In this document: piece by piece, positions 26,245 through 34,462 of the stretch | Layout: the number at the start of each line of letters is the position of its first letter | Numbering within the stretch: position 1 is the first letter of the stretch | Source: Fibrobacteria bacterium | Lineage (GTDB): Bacteria; Fibrobacterota; Fibrobacteria; UBA5070 | Direction of reading: 5' to 3' | Assembly: GCA_020633825.1 (NCBI GenBank) | Contig: JACKCV010000002.1 | Span: 186,001-250,000, forward strand | Length of the DNA stretch: 64,000 nucleotides | The notes under the pieces: model-generated | Seen by the model: the letters and a program-made list of their open reading frames with translations, nothing else | Database searches by the model: none | What the model was told of the DNA's origin: nothing | Position numbers and translations under genes: made by a program

Positions 26245-28224
26245 TCAGTCCGTGAGCAGGCTCCGGGGGAGGATCTGGGTGCGTCGCGTGTTGCGGGGTT
26301 CTTCCGGAAGCGCGCTCGAGGTCGCCCCACCCGCCAGCAATCGACCGGCCTCCTCGGGAGGAAGAGGTTTGGCGATCAGGTAGCCTTGGACGTACTGGCA
26401 ATCGAAGCTGCGCAGGGCTTCCAGCTGCATGGTCGTCTCGACGCCTTCGGCGACCACCTCCATGCCCAGGTCGCGGGACAGGTCGCACACGGCGCGCACC
26501 ACCGCTTCGGTGCGGGCGTCGTGTCCCAGGCGCATCACGAACGATCGATCGATCTTGAGGATGTCCAGGGGGAGGCGGGTCAGATAGGAGAGGCTGGAGA
26601 AGCCGGTTCCGAAATCGTCCAGCGACAGCAGCAATCCCAGCGACTTCAGGCGCGACAACACGCCGCGGGCCTGCTCGGGATCTTCCATGACCGCCGATTC
26701 CGTGATTTCCAGGTGCAGCAGCCGAGGCGGCATCCCGGTGCGGTCGAGGATCTTCTCGATCCGCTCGAAGAGGTCGGGCTGCAGGAATTGGCGCACGGAG
26801 AGGTTCACCGAAAGAGTGACCCCGGAGGAGCGGCCCCCGTGTTCCTTCCGCCACAGCCCGGACTGCCGGCACGACTCGGACAACACCCATTCCCCGATGG
26901 GGCGGATCAATCCGTTCTCCTCGGCGACGGGAATGAACATTCCCGGCATCACCATGCCGCGCGTGGGATGGATCCAGCGCACCAGGGATTCGAACCCGTG
27001 CAGCGCTCCGGTGTCCAGTCGCACCAGGGGTTGGTAGTGCATCAGGAAGTCGCCGTTCTCCACCGCCTGGTGGAGGTCGTGCTCCAGGCGATAGGAGCGC
27101 ACGAGAAGGTCCCGGTCCGAGGGGGAGAAGGAGCTGCAGCGGGCGGTCCCGGTGTTCTTGGCCTTGGCCAGGGCCGCGCGGGCGTTCTGGAGGTGTTCCT
27201 CGGCGGAGATGGGGTGGCCGTCGTCGCTGAGGGCCACACCGGCGCTGGCCGTGGTGATGATCTCCTCCCCTTCCACCAGCATCGGGCGGGACAGGGCGGC
27301 GATCAACCGCTGCGCCAGGGATTCCGCTTCCTCCTCGGAATCGATGGGGTCGAGAAGCAGCGCGAACTCGTTGGTGGAGAGTCGGGAGGCCGTGTCTCCG
27401 GGCCGCAGGCAGTGGAGCAGCCGCTGCGCCACCAGCGAGAGGAACGATTCGTACACGTGGGGCGAATAGGATTCCGAAATGGTGGTCCATCGATCCAGCG
27501 ACAGCGCCACCACGGCGAATCCGCCATCGTCGCGATCGGCTTGGATCGCACGTCGGTGCAATCGATCCAGGAACAGGGCCTGGGAGGGAAGGCCCGTGGG
27601 ACCGTCGTACATGGAGCGGCGCAGAAGCTGTTCTTCCACCCGCTTGCGCTCCACGATGCTGGCCACCAGGGAGCAGAGGATGGCCGCGAGCTCCTGCTTG
27701 GCGACGTCGATGGGCATTCCCGAGGAGGCCGTGTCGTTGAAGAGCAGCCCGATGGGACCACGGACGGACCGGATCGGGGTCAGGGCCAACCAGCCACGGC
27801 GGACCATGCGGGAACCGCCGTCCTCGGAGGCCATCAGGGGGGCGTCTTCGATCACCAACCACCGGGCGCAGCCTTCGTCCATGAGATGGTGCGCCTTCTC
27901 CTCCGGCTCGCCCTTGGCGTAGGAGTAGTGACGCTCATCGGTGGTGCGTCCATCGAGGTCGGTGCCCCAGGTGCCGTTCATCACCCGGCCCGAGTCGTCC
28001 TCCACGTACAGGGCCACGCGTTCCAGACCGATGCGATCCCGGGCGATTTCGACCGCGCGTCGCAGGAGGGTGTCGATGTCCGGGGCGCCGACCAGTTCGT
28101 CGGCCGCCGACAGCAGTTCCACCAGGTCCGAAGAACGGTCTTCGTACCTGAAGGAGAGTTTGCGCCCATGTTCCAGCCAGTCGGAGCGACGGACGCCGAT
28201 GTCCGTCCTCGAATGTGATCCCAT
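26245..28224 (-). CDS. GAF-GGDEF(degenerate)-EAL cyclic-di-GMP phosphodiesterase
   Basis: The product has 659 residues from ATG 28224 (GTG 28257 is possible). A GAF-like sensor is at about 25-185. A GGDEF domain (205-380) has its signature changed to STNEF, so it cannot be an ordinary cyclase. The EAL domain (about 395-640) retains ESLVRW, the Asn of SVNLSVRQF, EITES, DDFGTGFSS, KIDRSFV, AEGVET and QGYLIAKPL. All metal and substrate residues are therefore present. It should hydrolyse c-di-GMP, with the GGDEF domain perhaps binding GTP as a regulator. No membrane segment; cytoplasmic. It diverges from fba. Confidence 0.88.
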   Translation of the reverse strand: MGSHSRTDIGVRRSDWLEHGRKLSFRYEDRSSDLVELLSAADELVGAPDIDTLLRRAVEIARDRIGLERVALYVEDDSGRVMNGTWGTDLDGRTTDERHYSYAKGEPEEKAHHLMDEGCARWLVIEDAPLMASEDGGSRMVRRGWLALTPIRSVRGPIGLLFNDTASSGMPIDVAKQELAAILCSLVASIVERKRVEEQLLRRSMYDGPTGLPSQALFLDRLHRRAIQADRDDGGFAVVALSLDRWTTISESYSPHVYESFLSLVAQRLLHCLRPGDTASRLSTNEFALLLDPIDSEEEAESLAQRLIAALSRPMLVEGEEIITTASAGVALSDDGHPISAEEHLQNARAALAKAKNTGTARCSSFSPSDRDLLVRSYRLEHDLHQAVENGDFLMHYQPLVRLDTGALHGFESLVRWIHPTRGMVMPGMFIPVAEENGLIRPIGEWVLSESCRQSGLWRKEHGGRSSGVTLSVNLSVRQFLQPDLFERIEKILDRTGMPPRLLHLEITESAVMEDPEQARGVLSRLKSLGLLLSLDDFGTGFSSLSYLTRLPLDILKIDRSFVMRLGHDARTEAVVRAVCDLSRDLGMEVVAEGVETTMQLEALRSFDCQYVQGYLIAKPLPPEEAGRLLAGGATSSALPEEPRNTRRTQILPRSLLTD

Positions 28225-28433
28225 CCTATAAGAATCCGAAACCTTCGTGTGTTCCACAAGGCGTTCTTGGAGAATCGGGCATTCCGGCAGCGCAGAAGAG
28301 GCTGCGGAGGAGCCATGGAGGGGCGGGAAGGGTAAAGGTGGAAAAATGGGTCCAGATATTATCATTCTCGGAAATGCCCATCGGGGGTTTGCAGGACGCG
28401 ATCCCGGATTCGGGGAGGCACAGGAGATTTGTC

Positions 28434-29426
28434 GTGATCAGCTACAAGGAACTCGGGTTGGTGAACACCCGTGAGATGTTCAAGAAGGCCATGGAAGGCA
28501 AGTACGCCGTTCCCGCCTACAACTTCAACAACATGGAGCAGCTCCAGGCCATCGTGAACGCCTGCGGCAAATCGGGCTCCCCGGTCATCCTCCAGGTCTC
28601 CTCGGGTGCCCGCAAGTACGCCGACAGCACCCTCCTGCGCTACCTCGGCCAGGGTGCCGTGGCCATGGCTCGCGAGGCAGGTTACCAGATCCCCATCGCC
28701 CTGCACCTGGACCATGGCGACACCTTCGAGCTGTGCAAGTCCTGCATCGACTCCGGGTTCTCCTCGGTCATGATCGACGGATCCCACCACTCCTACGAGG
28801 AAAACGTCGAGCTCACCGCCAAGGTGGTCGAGTACGCCCACAAGTACGACGTCACCGTCGAGGGCGAACTCGGTGTGCTGGCCGGCATCGAGGACGACGT
28901 CTCCGCCGCCGAGCACGTGTACACCCAGCCCGAGCAGGTCGAAGATTTCGTGAAGAAGACCGGGGTCGACTCCCTGGCCATCTCCATCGGCACCAGCCAC
29001 GGCGCCTTCAAGTTCAAGCCCGAACAGTGCACCCTCAACGAGCAGGGCGTCCTGGTTCCCCCGGCCCTGCGGTTCGACATCCTCGAAGAGATCGAAAAGC
29101 GCATCCCCGGCTTCGCGATCGTCCTGCACGGGGCATCGTCGGTGATCCCGGCCTACGTGGCCATGATCAACCAGTACGGTGGCCAGCTCGACGCCGCGGT
29201 GGGCATTCCCGCCGAGCAGCTGCGCAAGGCCGCGTCTTCGGCCGTTTGCAAAATCAATGTCGACTCCGACGGTCGCCTGGTCTTCACGGCCAAGATCCGC
29301 GAGACCTTCGCCAAGAATCCGGCCGAATTCGATCCGCGCAAGTACCTCGGGCCCGCCCGCGAGGAGCTCGTGACCATGATCATGGACAAGAACGCCACCG
29401 TTCTGGGATCGGCGAACCGCTACTGA
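28434..29426 (+). CDS. fba: Class II fructose-bisphosphate aldolase
   Basis: The product has 330 residues. GTG 28434 is chosen because AGGAG lies 8 nt upstream and the family N-terminus begins there; a longer frame exists but is not conserved-looking. Zinc and catalytic residues are present: HLDHGD, DGSHHSYEENV, VEGELGVLAG, GTSHG and LHGASSV. The enzyme interconverts fructose 1,6-bisphosphate with the triose phosphates in glycolysis and gluconeogenesis. The ending GSANRY is typical of the long class IIB-like forms. Monocistronic, with tRNA-Val following. Confidence 0.95.
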   Translation: MISYKELGLVNTREMFKKAMEGKYAVPAYNFNNMEQLQAIVNACGKSGSPVILQVSSGARKYADSTLLRYLGQGAVAMAREAGYQIPIALHLDHGDTFELCKSCIDSGFSSVMIDGSHHSYEENVELTAKVVEYAHKYDVTVEGELGVLAGIEDDVSAAEHVYTQPEQVEDFVKKTGVDSLAISIGTSHGAFKFKPEQCTLNEQGVLVPPALRFDILEEIEKRIPGFAIVLHGASSVIPAYVAMINQYGGQLDAAVGIPAEQLRKAASSAVCKINVDSDGRLVFTAKIRETFAKNPAEFDPRKYLGPAREELVTMIMDKNATVLGSANRY

Positions 29427-29437
29427 TCCATCGACCC

Positions 29438-29466
29438 TTGACTGGACGGAGAGTGGGGCGTAGATT
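29438..29466 (+). promoter_or_regulatory. Sigma-70-type promoter of tRNA-Val
   Basis: TTGACT (29438-29443), a 17-nt spacer and TAGATT (29461-29466) give a good -35/-10 pair. Transcription would start near 29473, about 26 nt before the tRNA. Confidence 0.65.
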
Positions 29467-29482
29467 TCCTCTCCCGTCCAGT
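29441..29482 (+). terminator. Imperfect inverted repeat after fba, overlapping the tRNA promoter
   Basis: The arms ACTGGACGGAGAG (29441-29453) and CTCTCCCGTCCAGT (29469-29482) pair over 13 bp with one bulge. The -10 element lies in the loop. It could end the fba message while the same DNA starts the tRNA transcript. The tail is T-poor. Confidence 0.4.
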
Positions 29483-29498
29483 TCTGGACCGGGTACCC

Positions 29499-29572
29499 GG
29501 GCAATTAGCTCAGCTGGTTAGAGCGCGCCGTTCACATCGGCGAGGTCACAGGTTCAAGTCCTGTATTGCCCA
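29499..29572 (+). tRNA. tRNA-Val (anticodon CAC)
   Basis: A 74-nt cloverleaf. Acceptor arms are GGGCAAT and ATTGCCC with discriminator A. The D-arm is GCTC...GAGC, the anticodon stem CGCCG/CGGCG with loop TTCACAT (anticodon CAC), and the T-arm ACAGG-TTCAAGT-CCTGT. The 3' CCA is not encoded (the DNA continues CTC), so it must be added by the CCA enzyme. Confidence 0.96.
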
Positions 29573-29578
29573 CTCGAA

Positions 29579-29613
29579 AAGGCCGGAACCGATCCCAAGG
29601 TTCCGGCCTTTTT
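29579..29613 (+). terminator. Rho-independent terminator of tRNA-Val
   Basis: A 12-bp stem (AAGGCCGGAACC and GGTTCCGGCCTT, 8-nt loop) starts 7 nt after the tRNA and runs into TTTTTG. Confidence 0.9.
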
Positions 29614-29709
29614 GTTTGCTCGAAATTCCGACTAGAGGTCCGATCGAGCCTGCGGGCTTCCTGCGCTCGCGCGGGACGGAGGCCCTCCCGCCTGCGCTCC
29701 CGATTCCCT

Positions 29710-30261
29710 TCAAATCGGCAACGGCAGCGCGATGAAGAGGGTCGTCGACAGCCGCTTCACGTTGTCCACATAGGTGGCTCGGGTACGAATTCCTGCCAAA
29801 AGCGCGGCCCAACCTTCCACGACCGTCCCCACTTCTCCGTCCCTCCAGGTGCCACCCGCGCCGATGCCGAGGATCCCGAACAGGGTCGCGGCCTTCGGGA
29901 CCAGATCGACGGAAATCGCTCCGTCGTCGCGATAGACGCCCAGCCCGATTCCGGTGGTGAACATGGGAGTCCAGACAAGGTGGGCGGACAGGTTCAGACC
30001 TGCAACCAACGTTCCGGGTTCTTCACTGGACACGGGGTCCTTCAGGGGCGGGGAGAAATGGGAGCGTCGTTTGGTCCACCCGATCTGCGGGGTCAGGGTG
30101 AGGAAACTTTCCCCTCCGGAGGAGGAGCCGGACCCGAACGGCATGATGCCTCGCCCGTGGCTGGGAGGGGGGGTGGGAGCACGACCTTCCGGGGCTCCCT
30201 CCGTGGTGGCCCCGGCCAAGCAGGGAAGGAGGAAAAAAAGGAACAAGATGCGGGAGACCAT
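29710..30261 (-). CDS. Small exported barrel-like protein (paralogue of 4523-5020)
   Basis: The product has 183 residues. The signal peptide MVSRILFLFFLLPCLAG is followed by a Pro/Gly/Ser-rich stretch (about 20-50). The remainder consists of alternating beta-like segments (LTPQIGWTK, LVAGLNLSAHLVW, TTGIGLGVYRDDG, ALLAGIRTRATYV, LFIALPLPI). Gly-rich strands and the final aromatic/aliphatic strand suggest a small outer-membrane barrel. It shares the PQIG and LLAG-(V/I)R-x-R-x-(T/Y) pattern with 4523-5020. GAGG lies 8 nt before ATG 30261. Monocistronic, function unknown. Confidence 0.7.
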   Translation of the reverse strand: MVSRILFLFFLLPCLAGATTEGAPEGRAPTPPPSHGRGIMPFGSGSSSGGESFLTLTPQIGWTKRRSHFSPPLKDPVSSEEPGTLVAGLNLSAHLVWTPMFTTGIGLGVYRDDGAISVDLVPKAATLFGILGIGAGGTWRDGEVGTVVEGWAALLAGIRTRATYVDNVKRLSTTLFIALPLPI

Positions 30262-30420
30262 CGGGGAACCTCATCCGGGGAAGAGAAGGGGCGGGGGGAG
30301 TGGGTACGCACGCGGGGAGGGTGTTTCCACGTTCCAACGGAAAAATAGGGCGCGAAAGACCCCGCTCTCGTCGCGGGTGCAAAAAGAGCAGAGGTCCTCC
30401 GGTCGGGTTTCGCTCCGGTC

Positions 30421-33400
30421 TCAGGCCAGGAGGCGCTCGGCCTGGTCGGCGAGGTGGGCCCGATCGAGATGGTCGGGCACGAGGTCCGACAACGCCAACC
30501 GCCATGCCAGCAGCCCCTTGTCGAGACCGGCCGGCGAGCGCAGGAAGTGTTTGGCGAGTTCGATGCGCCCCTCCAGGAAGTCGCCTTCCCATTCGGGCGA
30601 AGCGGCATCGAGGAGGTCCGAGGCCACGCGGGCCATCGCCAGGAGTTGGGCCCCTTCCACCACTTGGGCGAACCAGGTCGAGAAGGTCCGGGCCCAGGCC
30701 TGCACCAGTTCCTGTCGCCGCAGGGAGCGCGCCTTTTCGTCCCCCGCCAGGGAGGGGTCCCGTCCCAGGAGTTCGTTCCACAGGACCGAACTTTCCGGAG
30801 TCGCTTCCACGAGGACGTTGCGGAATTCCATCAAGGCGGCGATCGCCTGCTGCAGCAGGGCAGCCGAGGAGGCCAATCGAGGGTGCTCGCCGTTTTGGGT
30901 GGCGATGCCTCCCAGTTCCGCCATGAGTCGGTTCCAGACCACACGCCCCCGGGAGTCGGTGTTCCGGGGCCCGATCTGGCGCAGGACGGTGTTCAGGGCC
31001 TGGATGTCGTTGGTCCCCTCCCAGATGCAAAGGATCTGGGAGTCCCGCAGCCGTTGCGACACCGGGGTCTCGTCCATGTACCCGATGCCGCCGTAGGCGT
31101 TCATGCCTTCGTTCAGGGTGCGGATGTTGTCGTCGGTGACCTGCGCCTTCACCAGCGAGGTGAGGATCATCGCGTAGGTCTCCTCGTCGCGCTCGGCCTG
31201 GTGCAGGGCCGCCTCGCCTTCGAGGAGGGGTTCCCAGCGGGGGTGGATCCCGGCCATCCTGGCCGACACCTGTCGGAGCCGCTCCTCCACGTCGGCCAGG
31301 TGCTTCTCGTTGAGTGCCGTGCCGTCCGGATCCGGGGCGAGGGCCTTGCGCGCGGCGATCCCCTTGGCGCGTCGGTTGCGCAGGTCGCTCCGTTCCGCTT
31401 CCAGTCTCGCCAATTCCTCGCGTTCCGAGGAGCCCAGTCCGAGGGCGCTCCGTTCCGATTCGATCCCGGCCAGTCCTTCGGCGAGCTCCTGGTGCGACCG
31501 GTCGCGGATCTGGGCCAGCCGGAGGGTCATCAATCGACCCCCGAGGGTGCGCGCGAACATGTCCAGGAGGATCTTGCGCTGGGAGGGGTGGCGAAAGATC
31601 GGGCTGGGAGCCCGACTCCCGGCGGCGGCGTCGCGCAAGGCGGTGCCCTGCTCGCGCTGGAGGTTGTATTCCAGAACGTCCAGGCAGGTCGCCATCGATT
31701 GTCCGCGGGCGGCGGTCCCAGTCTCGTGGCGCATGTAGTTCATGAAGAAGAACATCGCCTTCATTCCGGAGGGGCGACGGATCTCCTCCTCCACGCTCGG
31801 GGCGATCAGCCACCCTTCCGCATCCTCGAATTTCAGCGTCACCGTGGGGCTGGTGGTCATCCCGTGCTTGTGCTCGAGGCCCTGGGTGACCACGTGGTTG
31901 AACTCCCCGCGGACGCCCTCCTCGTCCACCTGGAATTTGGGAACCAGGAACAGGGAGATCGCCCCGGTCCCCTTCTGGGAGACCCCCTGGATGCGCGCCA
32001 GGACGATGTGCATGAAGTTCTCCGCCATGTCGTGGTCGCCGCTGGTGATGAACACCTTCGTGCCGCGAAGTCGGAACTTGTCGGTTCCCTCGATGCGCTC
32101 GGCGACGGTCGCGACGGCTCCGAGATCCGATCCCGCCTGGGCTTCGGTGAGGCACATGGTTCCCTGGAACCGTCCGTCGTGGAGCCCGGGGAGGATGACC
32201 TCCTTCATCCACTCGTTCCCGAAGGTCCGCAGGATGAGGCTCGCCCCCATGGTGAGCTCGAAGCAGGTCCCCATGGCGACGGAGCCGCCGTTGACGATTT
32301 CCGACACGAGGTCGAGGAATCCGTGCGACAGCCCCATGCCGCCGTGGATCCGGGGGAGCGCGAACTTCCCCAGGCCCGACCGGTAGTACTCCTGGAAGGC
32401 GTCCTTCAGTCGCGGCGGGGCGGTGACGGCCCGTTCGCGGTGCTCCTCCCCCGGGTGCATCCGGCAATGGCGGCGTTCGGCGTCGCGCTTTCCCTGGTTC
32501 AGTCGCGTCTCCGCGAACCTCCCGGCCTTGCGCAGCAGGGCGGAGAGCTTCTCGCGGTTCCACGCCGGATCGAGTCGGTGCATCCCGAAGACCTCGAAGG
32601 CATCGAATTCCAGGGAGCGGAAGTCCACCCGCAGGGGCTGGTCCGACAAGGGCTCCTCGGGCTCGGCGGGCACCGCGACGGAGGTGGGTGCGCTCGCCGC
32701 CGGGGCGTTCCTGGATTCGAGGAGGGATTTCTGCTGCGCGTCCAGGAGGTCGAACAGACCGGTCCGCACCGCCTTCAGGAAGGCGAGACCGTCCCCGACG
32801 ACCGGACGATCGACGCGCGAGAGGATGGGGGCGCCGGGATCGGTGTTGACCGCGAGGATGGTGCGGGCATCGCGGATCCCCGCCCAATGCTGGGGGGCTC
32901 CGCTGGCACCGACCGAGAGGAGGAGCCGTGGAGCCACGGAAACCCCCGACACGCCGATCTGGCTCCTGCGGGGCAGCGTTCCGGCGTCGGTCACCACGCG
33001 GGTTCCGCCCAGGGCCATGGGGACTCCCAGCAGCTCTGCGCAGGCGACGATCTTGCGTGCTTCGAGGGCGCCCTTGCGACCCACGCCGTCGCCGATGGCC
33101 AGGACGGCCGGCGCGCGTGACAGGTCGGTTTCCGTCCCGACGGGGTCCGCTTCCCACGCGGACTCCACGAGTTCGGTCGGCCGGAGAAGGGTGTCGGAGG
33201 CGGAGCATTCCACGGGGCGGGGTAATGGCGCGCCCGGCACGGCGGAGACCAGGGCGAGGAACGGGGTTCCATCGGCCCAGGCGACGGTGCGCAGGAATTG
33301 ACCGGAATGGGTCTCCTCCTCGGCGTGCCAGGTTCCGTCTTCCAGGCGAAGGTCGCGGACCCGGTCGGCGACGATCCCTCCTGCTCGTACGACCAGCGAC

Positions 33401-33699
33401 ACCAGCGCATCCAGGAGGGGGGAGCCGACGGGAGCGATCCACCCGACCCGGGCGGGGTCGGAGAGGGAAGAGAGGGCCTGGAGGGATTCCCGGGTACTGG
33501 GAACGCCGGCTTCGAGACGGATGCGGTGGAGATGCCGGATGCCCCCGTCCCGACCCAGGTCCGAGGCGATCGGGAAATCCGCACCGGGACCGACGAAGGC
33601 GGCCATTTCCACGCACGGCGATGCCGAGGACGCCCAGCGACCCATCTCCATGGCCTTGGAGAACTCGGAAGGGGTGGCGACGAGGATCAGTTTTTCCAT
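30421..33699 (-). CDS. ETF-alpha fused to a large acyl-CoA dehydrogenase
   Basis: The product has 1092 residues. Residues 1-315 are electron transfer flavoprotein alpha with an intact FAD domain (VSVAPRLLLSVGASGAPQHW, AVNTDPGAP, VVGD). A Pro/Ala-rich linker spans about 320-355. From 360 a DmdC-like acyl-CoA dehydrogenase follows: GTMCLTEAQAGSDLG (513-527), FITSGDHDMAENFMHIVLAR, GLEHKHGM, and IWEGTNDIQ with candidate catalytic Glu894. A charged coiled coil of about 85 residues (735-820) is inserted in the C-terminal helical part. Dehydrogenase and its electron acceptor would thus be one chain, with ETF-beta encoded 14 nt upstream. The ORF is uninterrupted and codon use matches the neighbours, so an assembly join is unlikely. 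Confidence 0.9.
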   Translation of the reverse strand: MEKLILVATPSEFSKAMEMGRWASSASPCVEMAAFVGPGADFPIASDLGRDGGIRHLHRIRLEAGVPSTRESLQALSSLSDPARVGWIAPVGSPLLDALVSLVVRAGGIVADRVRDLRLEDGTWHAEEETHSGQFLRTVAWADGTPFLALVSAVPGAPLPRPVECSASDTLLRPTELVESAWEADPVGTETDLSRAPAVLAIGDGVGRKGALEARKIVACAELLGVPMALGGTRVVTDAGTLPRRSQIGVSGVSVAPRLLLSVGASGAPQHWAGIRDARTILAVNTDPGAPILSRVDRPVVGDGLAFLKAVRTGLFDLLDAQQKSLLESRNAPAASAPTSVAVPAEPEEPLSDQPLRVDFRSLEFDAFEVFGMHRLDPAWNREKLSALLRKAGRFAETRLNQGKRDAERRHCRMHPGEEHRERAVTAPPRLKDAFQEYYRSGLGKFALPRIHGGMGLSHGFLDLVSEIVNGGSVAMGTCFELTMGASLILRTFGNEWMKEVILPGLHDGRFQGTMCLTEAQAGSDLGAVATVAERIEGTDKFRLRGTKVFITSGDHDMAENFMHIVLARIQGVSQKGTGAISLFLVPKFQVDEEGVRGEFNHVVTQGLEHKHGMTTSPTVTLKFEDAEGWLIAPSVEEEIRRPSGMKAMFFFMNYMRHETGTAARGQSMATCLDVLEYNLQREQGTALRDAAAGSRAPSPIFRHPSQRKILLDMFARTLGGRLMTLRLAQIRDRSHQELAEGLAGIESERSALGLGSSEREELARLEAERSDLRNRRAKGIAARKALAPDPDGTALNEKHLADVEERLRQVSARMAGIHPRWEPLLEGEAALHQAERDEETYAMILTSLVKAQVTDDNIRTLNEGMNAYGGIGYMDETPVSQRLRDSQILCIWEGTNDIQALNTVLRQIGPRNTDSRGRVVWNRLMAELGGIATQNGEHPRLASSAALLQQAIAALMEFRNVLVEATPESSVLWNELLGRDPSLAGDEKARSLRRQELVQAWARTFSTWFAQVVEGAQLLAMARVASDLLDAASPEWEGDFLEGRIELAKHFLRSPAGLDKGLLAWRLALSDLVPDHLDRAHLADQAERLLA

Positions 33700-33713
33700 G
33701 GAGGGGAGGTCCT

Positions 33714-34451
33714 TCAATTTCCGCAGGCGAGGATGTGCTGGATCGCTTCGGCGACGACCTTCTCGTCGAGCGTGGCGAGGGCACCGGGCTCCCGCTCCCG
33801 GGGCTTCCGGGAGGGGGGGAGGGCGGCAGGCGTCGGCGACCAGGGATCGAGTTCGCGAGCTGGTTCGGATTCGAGGGCTTCGAGTCTGTCCCAGTCGTCG
33901 GAGGGGTCCCGACCCATGGGGGCGGATTCGTGGGCGACGACCACCAAGGGACGCGGAGCCGACACGGTCCGAACCCCGTCCTCTTCGCGCACCCGGACTT
34001 GGATGCGGCCATCCGGGGTGACCTCCAGGGAGAGGGCGCCCCGGACCAGGTTCCAGCCCAACTCGGCCGCCAGATACCCGGGAAGCAGGCGGTGGCCGGT
34101 ATCCTGTTCGCTCTCTCCCAGGAGCAGAAGATCGACGGAGTCGGGACGGGAGTCCATCCAGCTCGCGATGGCTCGGGCCGACTCCTTTTCGTCGCAGGGG
34201 ACCGCCGAGGGCGGTTCGTACACGACCTCGGCACCTCGCACCCGGATCCGGGCCCGCTCCGTGGCGGCCAGTGGAGTCGGCGACAACGCTTCCCAGGCGA
34301 TGCCGGAGCTCGCCGCCAGGCTCATGGCGCGGACGTCCCCTTCGTTTTCGGCGAGGGGAATCCGATCGGCCAGGACCCGGCCTTCCTCCAATTGGAGGGA
34401 CCCGAGGAAACGAGGGTCGAGGCATCGACGGACGATGGTCAGGGCGGTCAT
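33714..34451 (-). CDS. Electron transfer flavoprotein beta subunit
   Basis: The product has 245 residues. The AMP/FAD-binding core reads VDLLLLGESEQDTGHRLLPG and then YLAAELGWNLVRGALSLEV. The C-terminal arm is Pro/Arg-rich and ends in a short helix (VVAEAIQHILACG). ETF-beta pairs with ETF-alpha, here the N-terminal third of the fusion downstream, to pass electrons from the acyl-CoA dehydrogenase to a membrane oxidoreductase. It lies 11 nt after the FixC-like gene and 14 nt before the fusion gene. Whether the system bifurcates electrons cannot be told from sequence. Confidence 0.85.
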   Translation of the reverse strand: MTALTIVRRCLDPRFLGSLQLEEGRVLADRIPLAENEGDVRAMSLAASSGIAWEALSPTPLAATERARIRVRGAEVVYEPPSAVPCDEKESARAIASWMDSRPDSVDLLLLGESEQDTGHRLLPGYLAAELGWNLVRGALSLEVTPDGRIQVRVREEDGVRTVSAPRPLVVVAHESAPMGRDPSDDWDRLEALESEPARELDPWSPTPAALPPSRKPREREPGALATLDEKVVAEAIQHILACGN

Positions 34452-34462
34452 GGATCCACTCC

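Noticed and set aside
30454..33120. 888-residue plus-strand open frame opposite the ETF-alpha/acyl-CoA dehydrogenase gene
   Set aside because: His/Val/Gly-rich antisense shadow of a gene with clear catalytic motifs.
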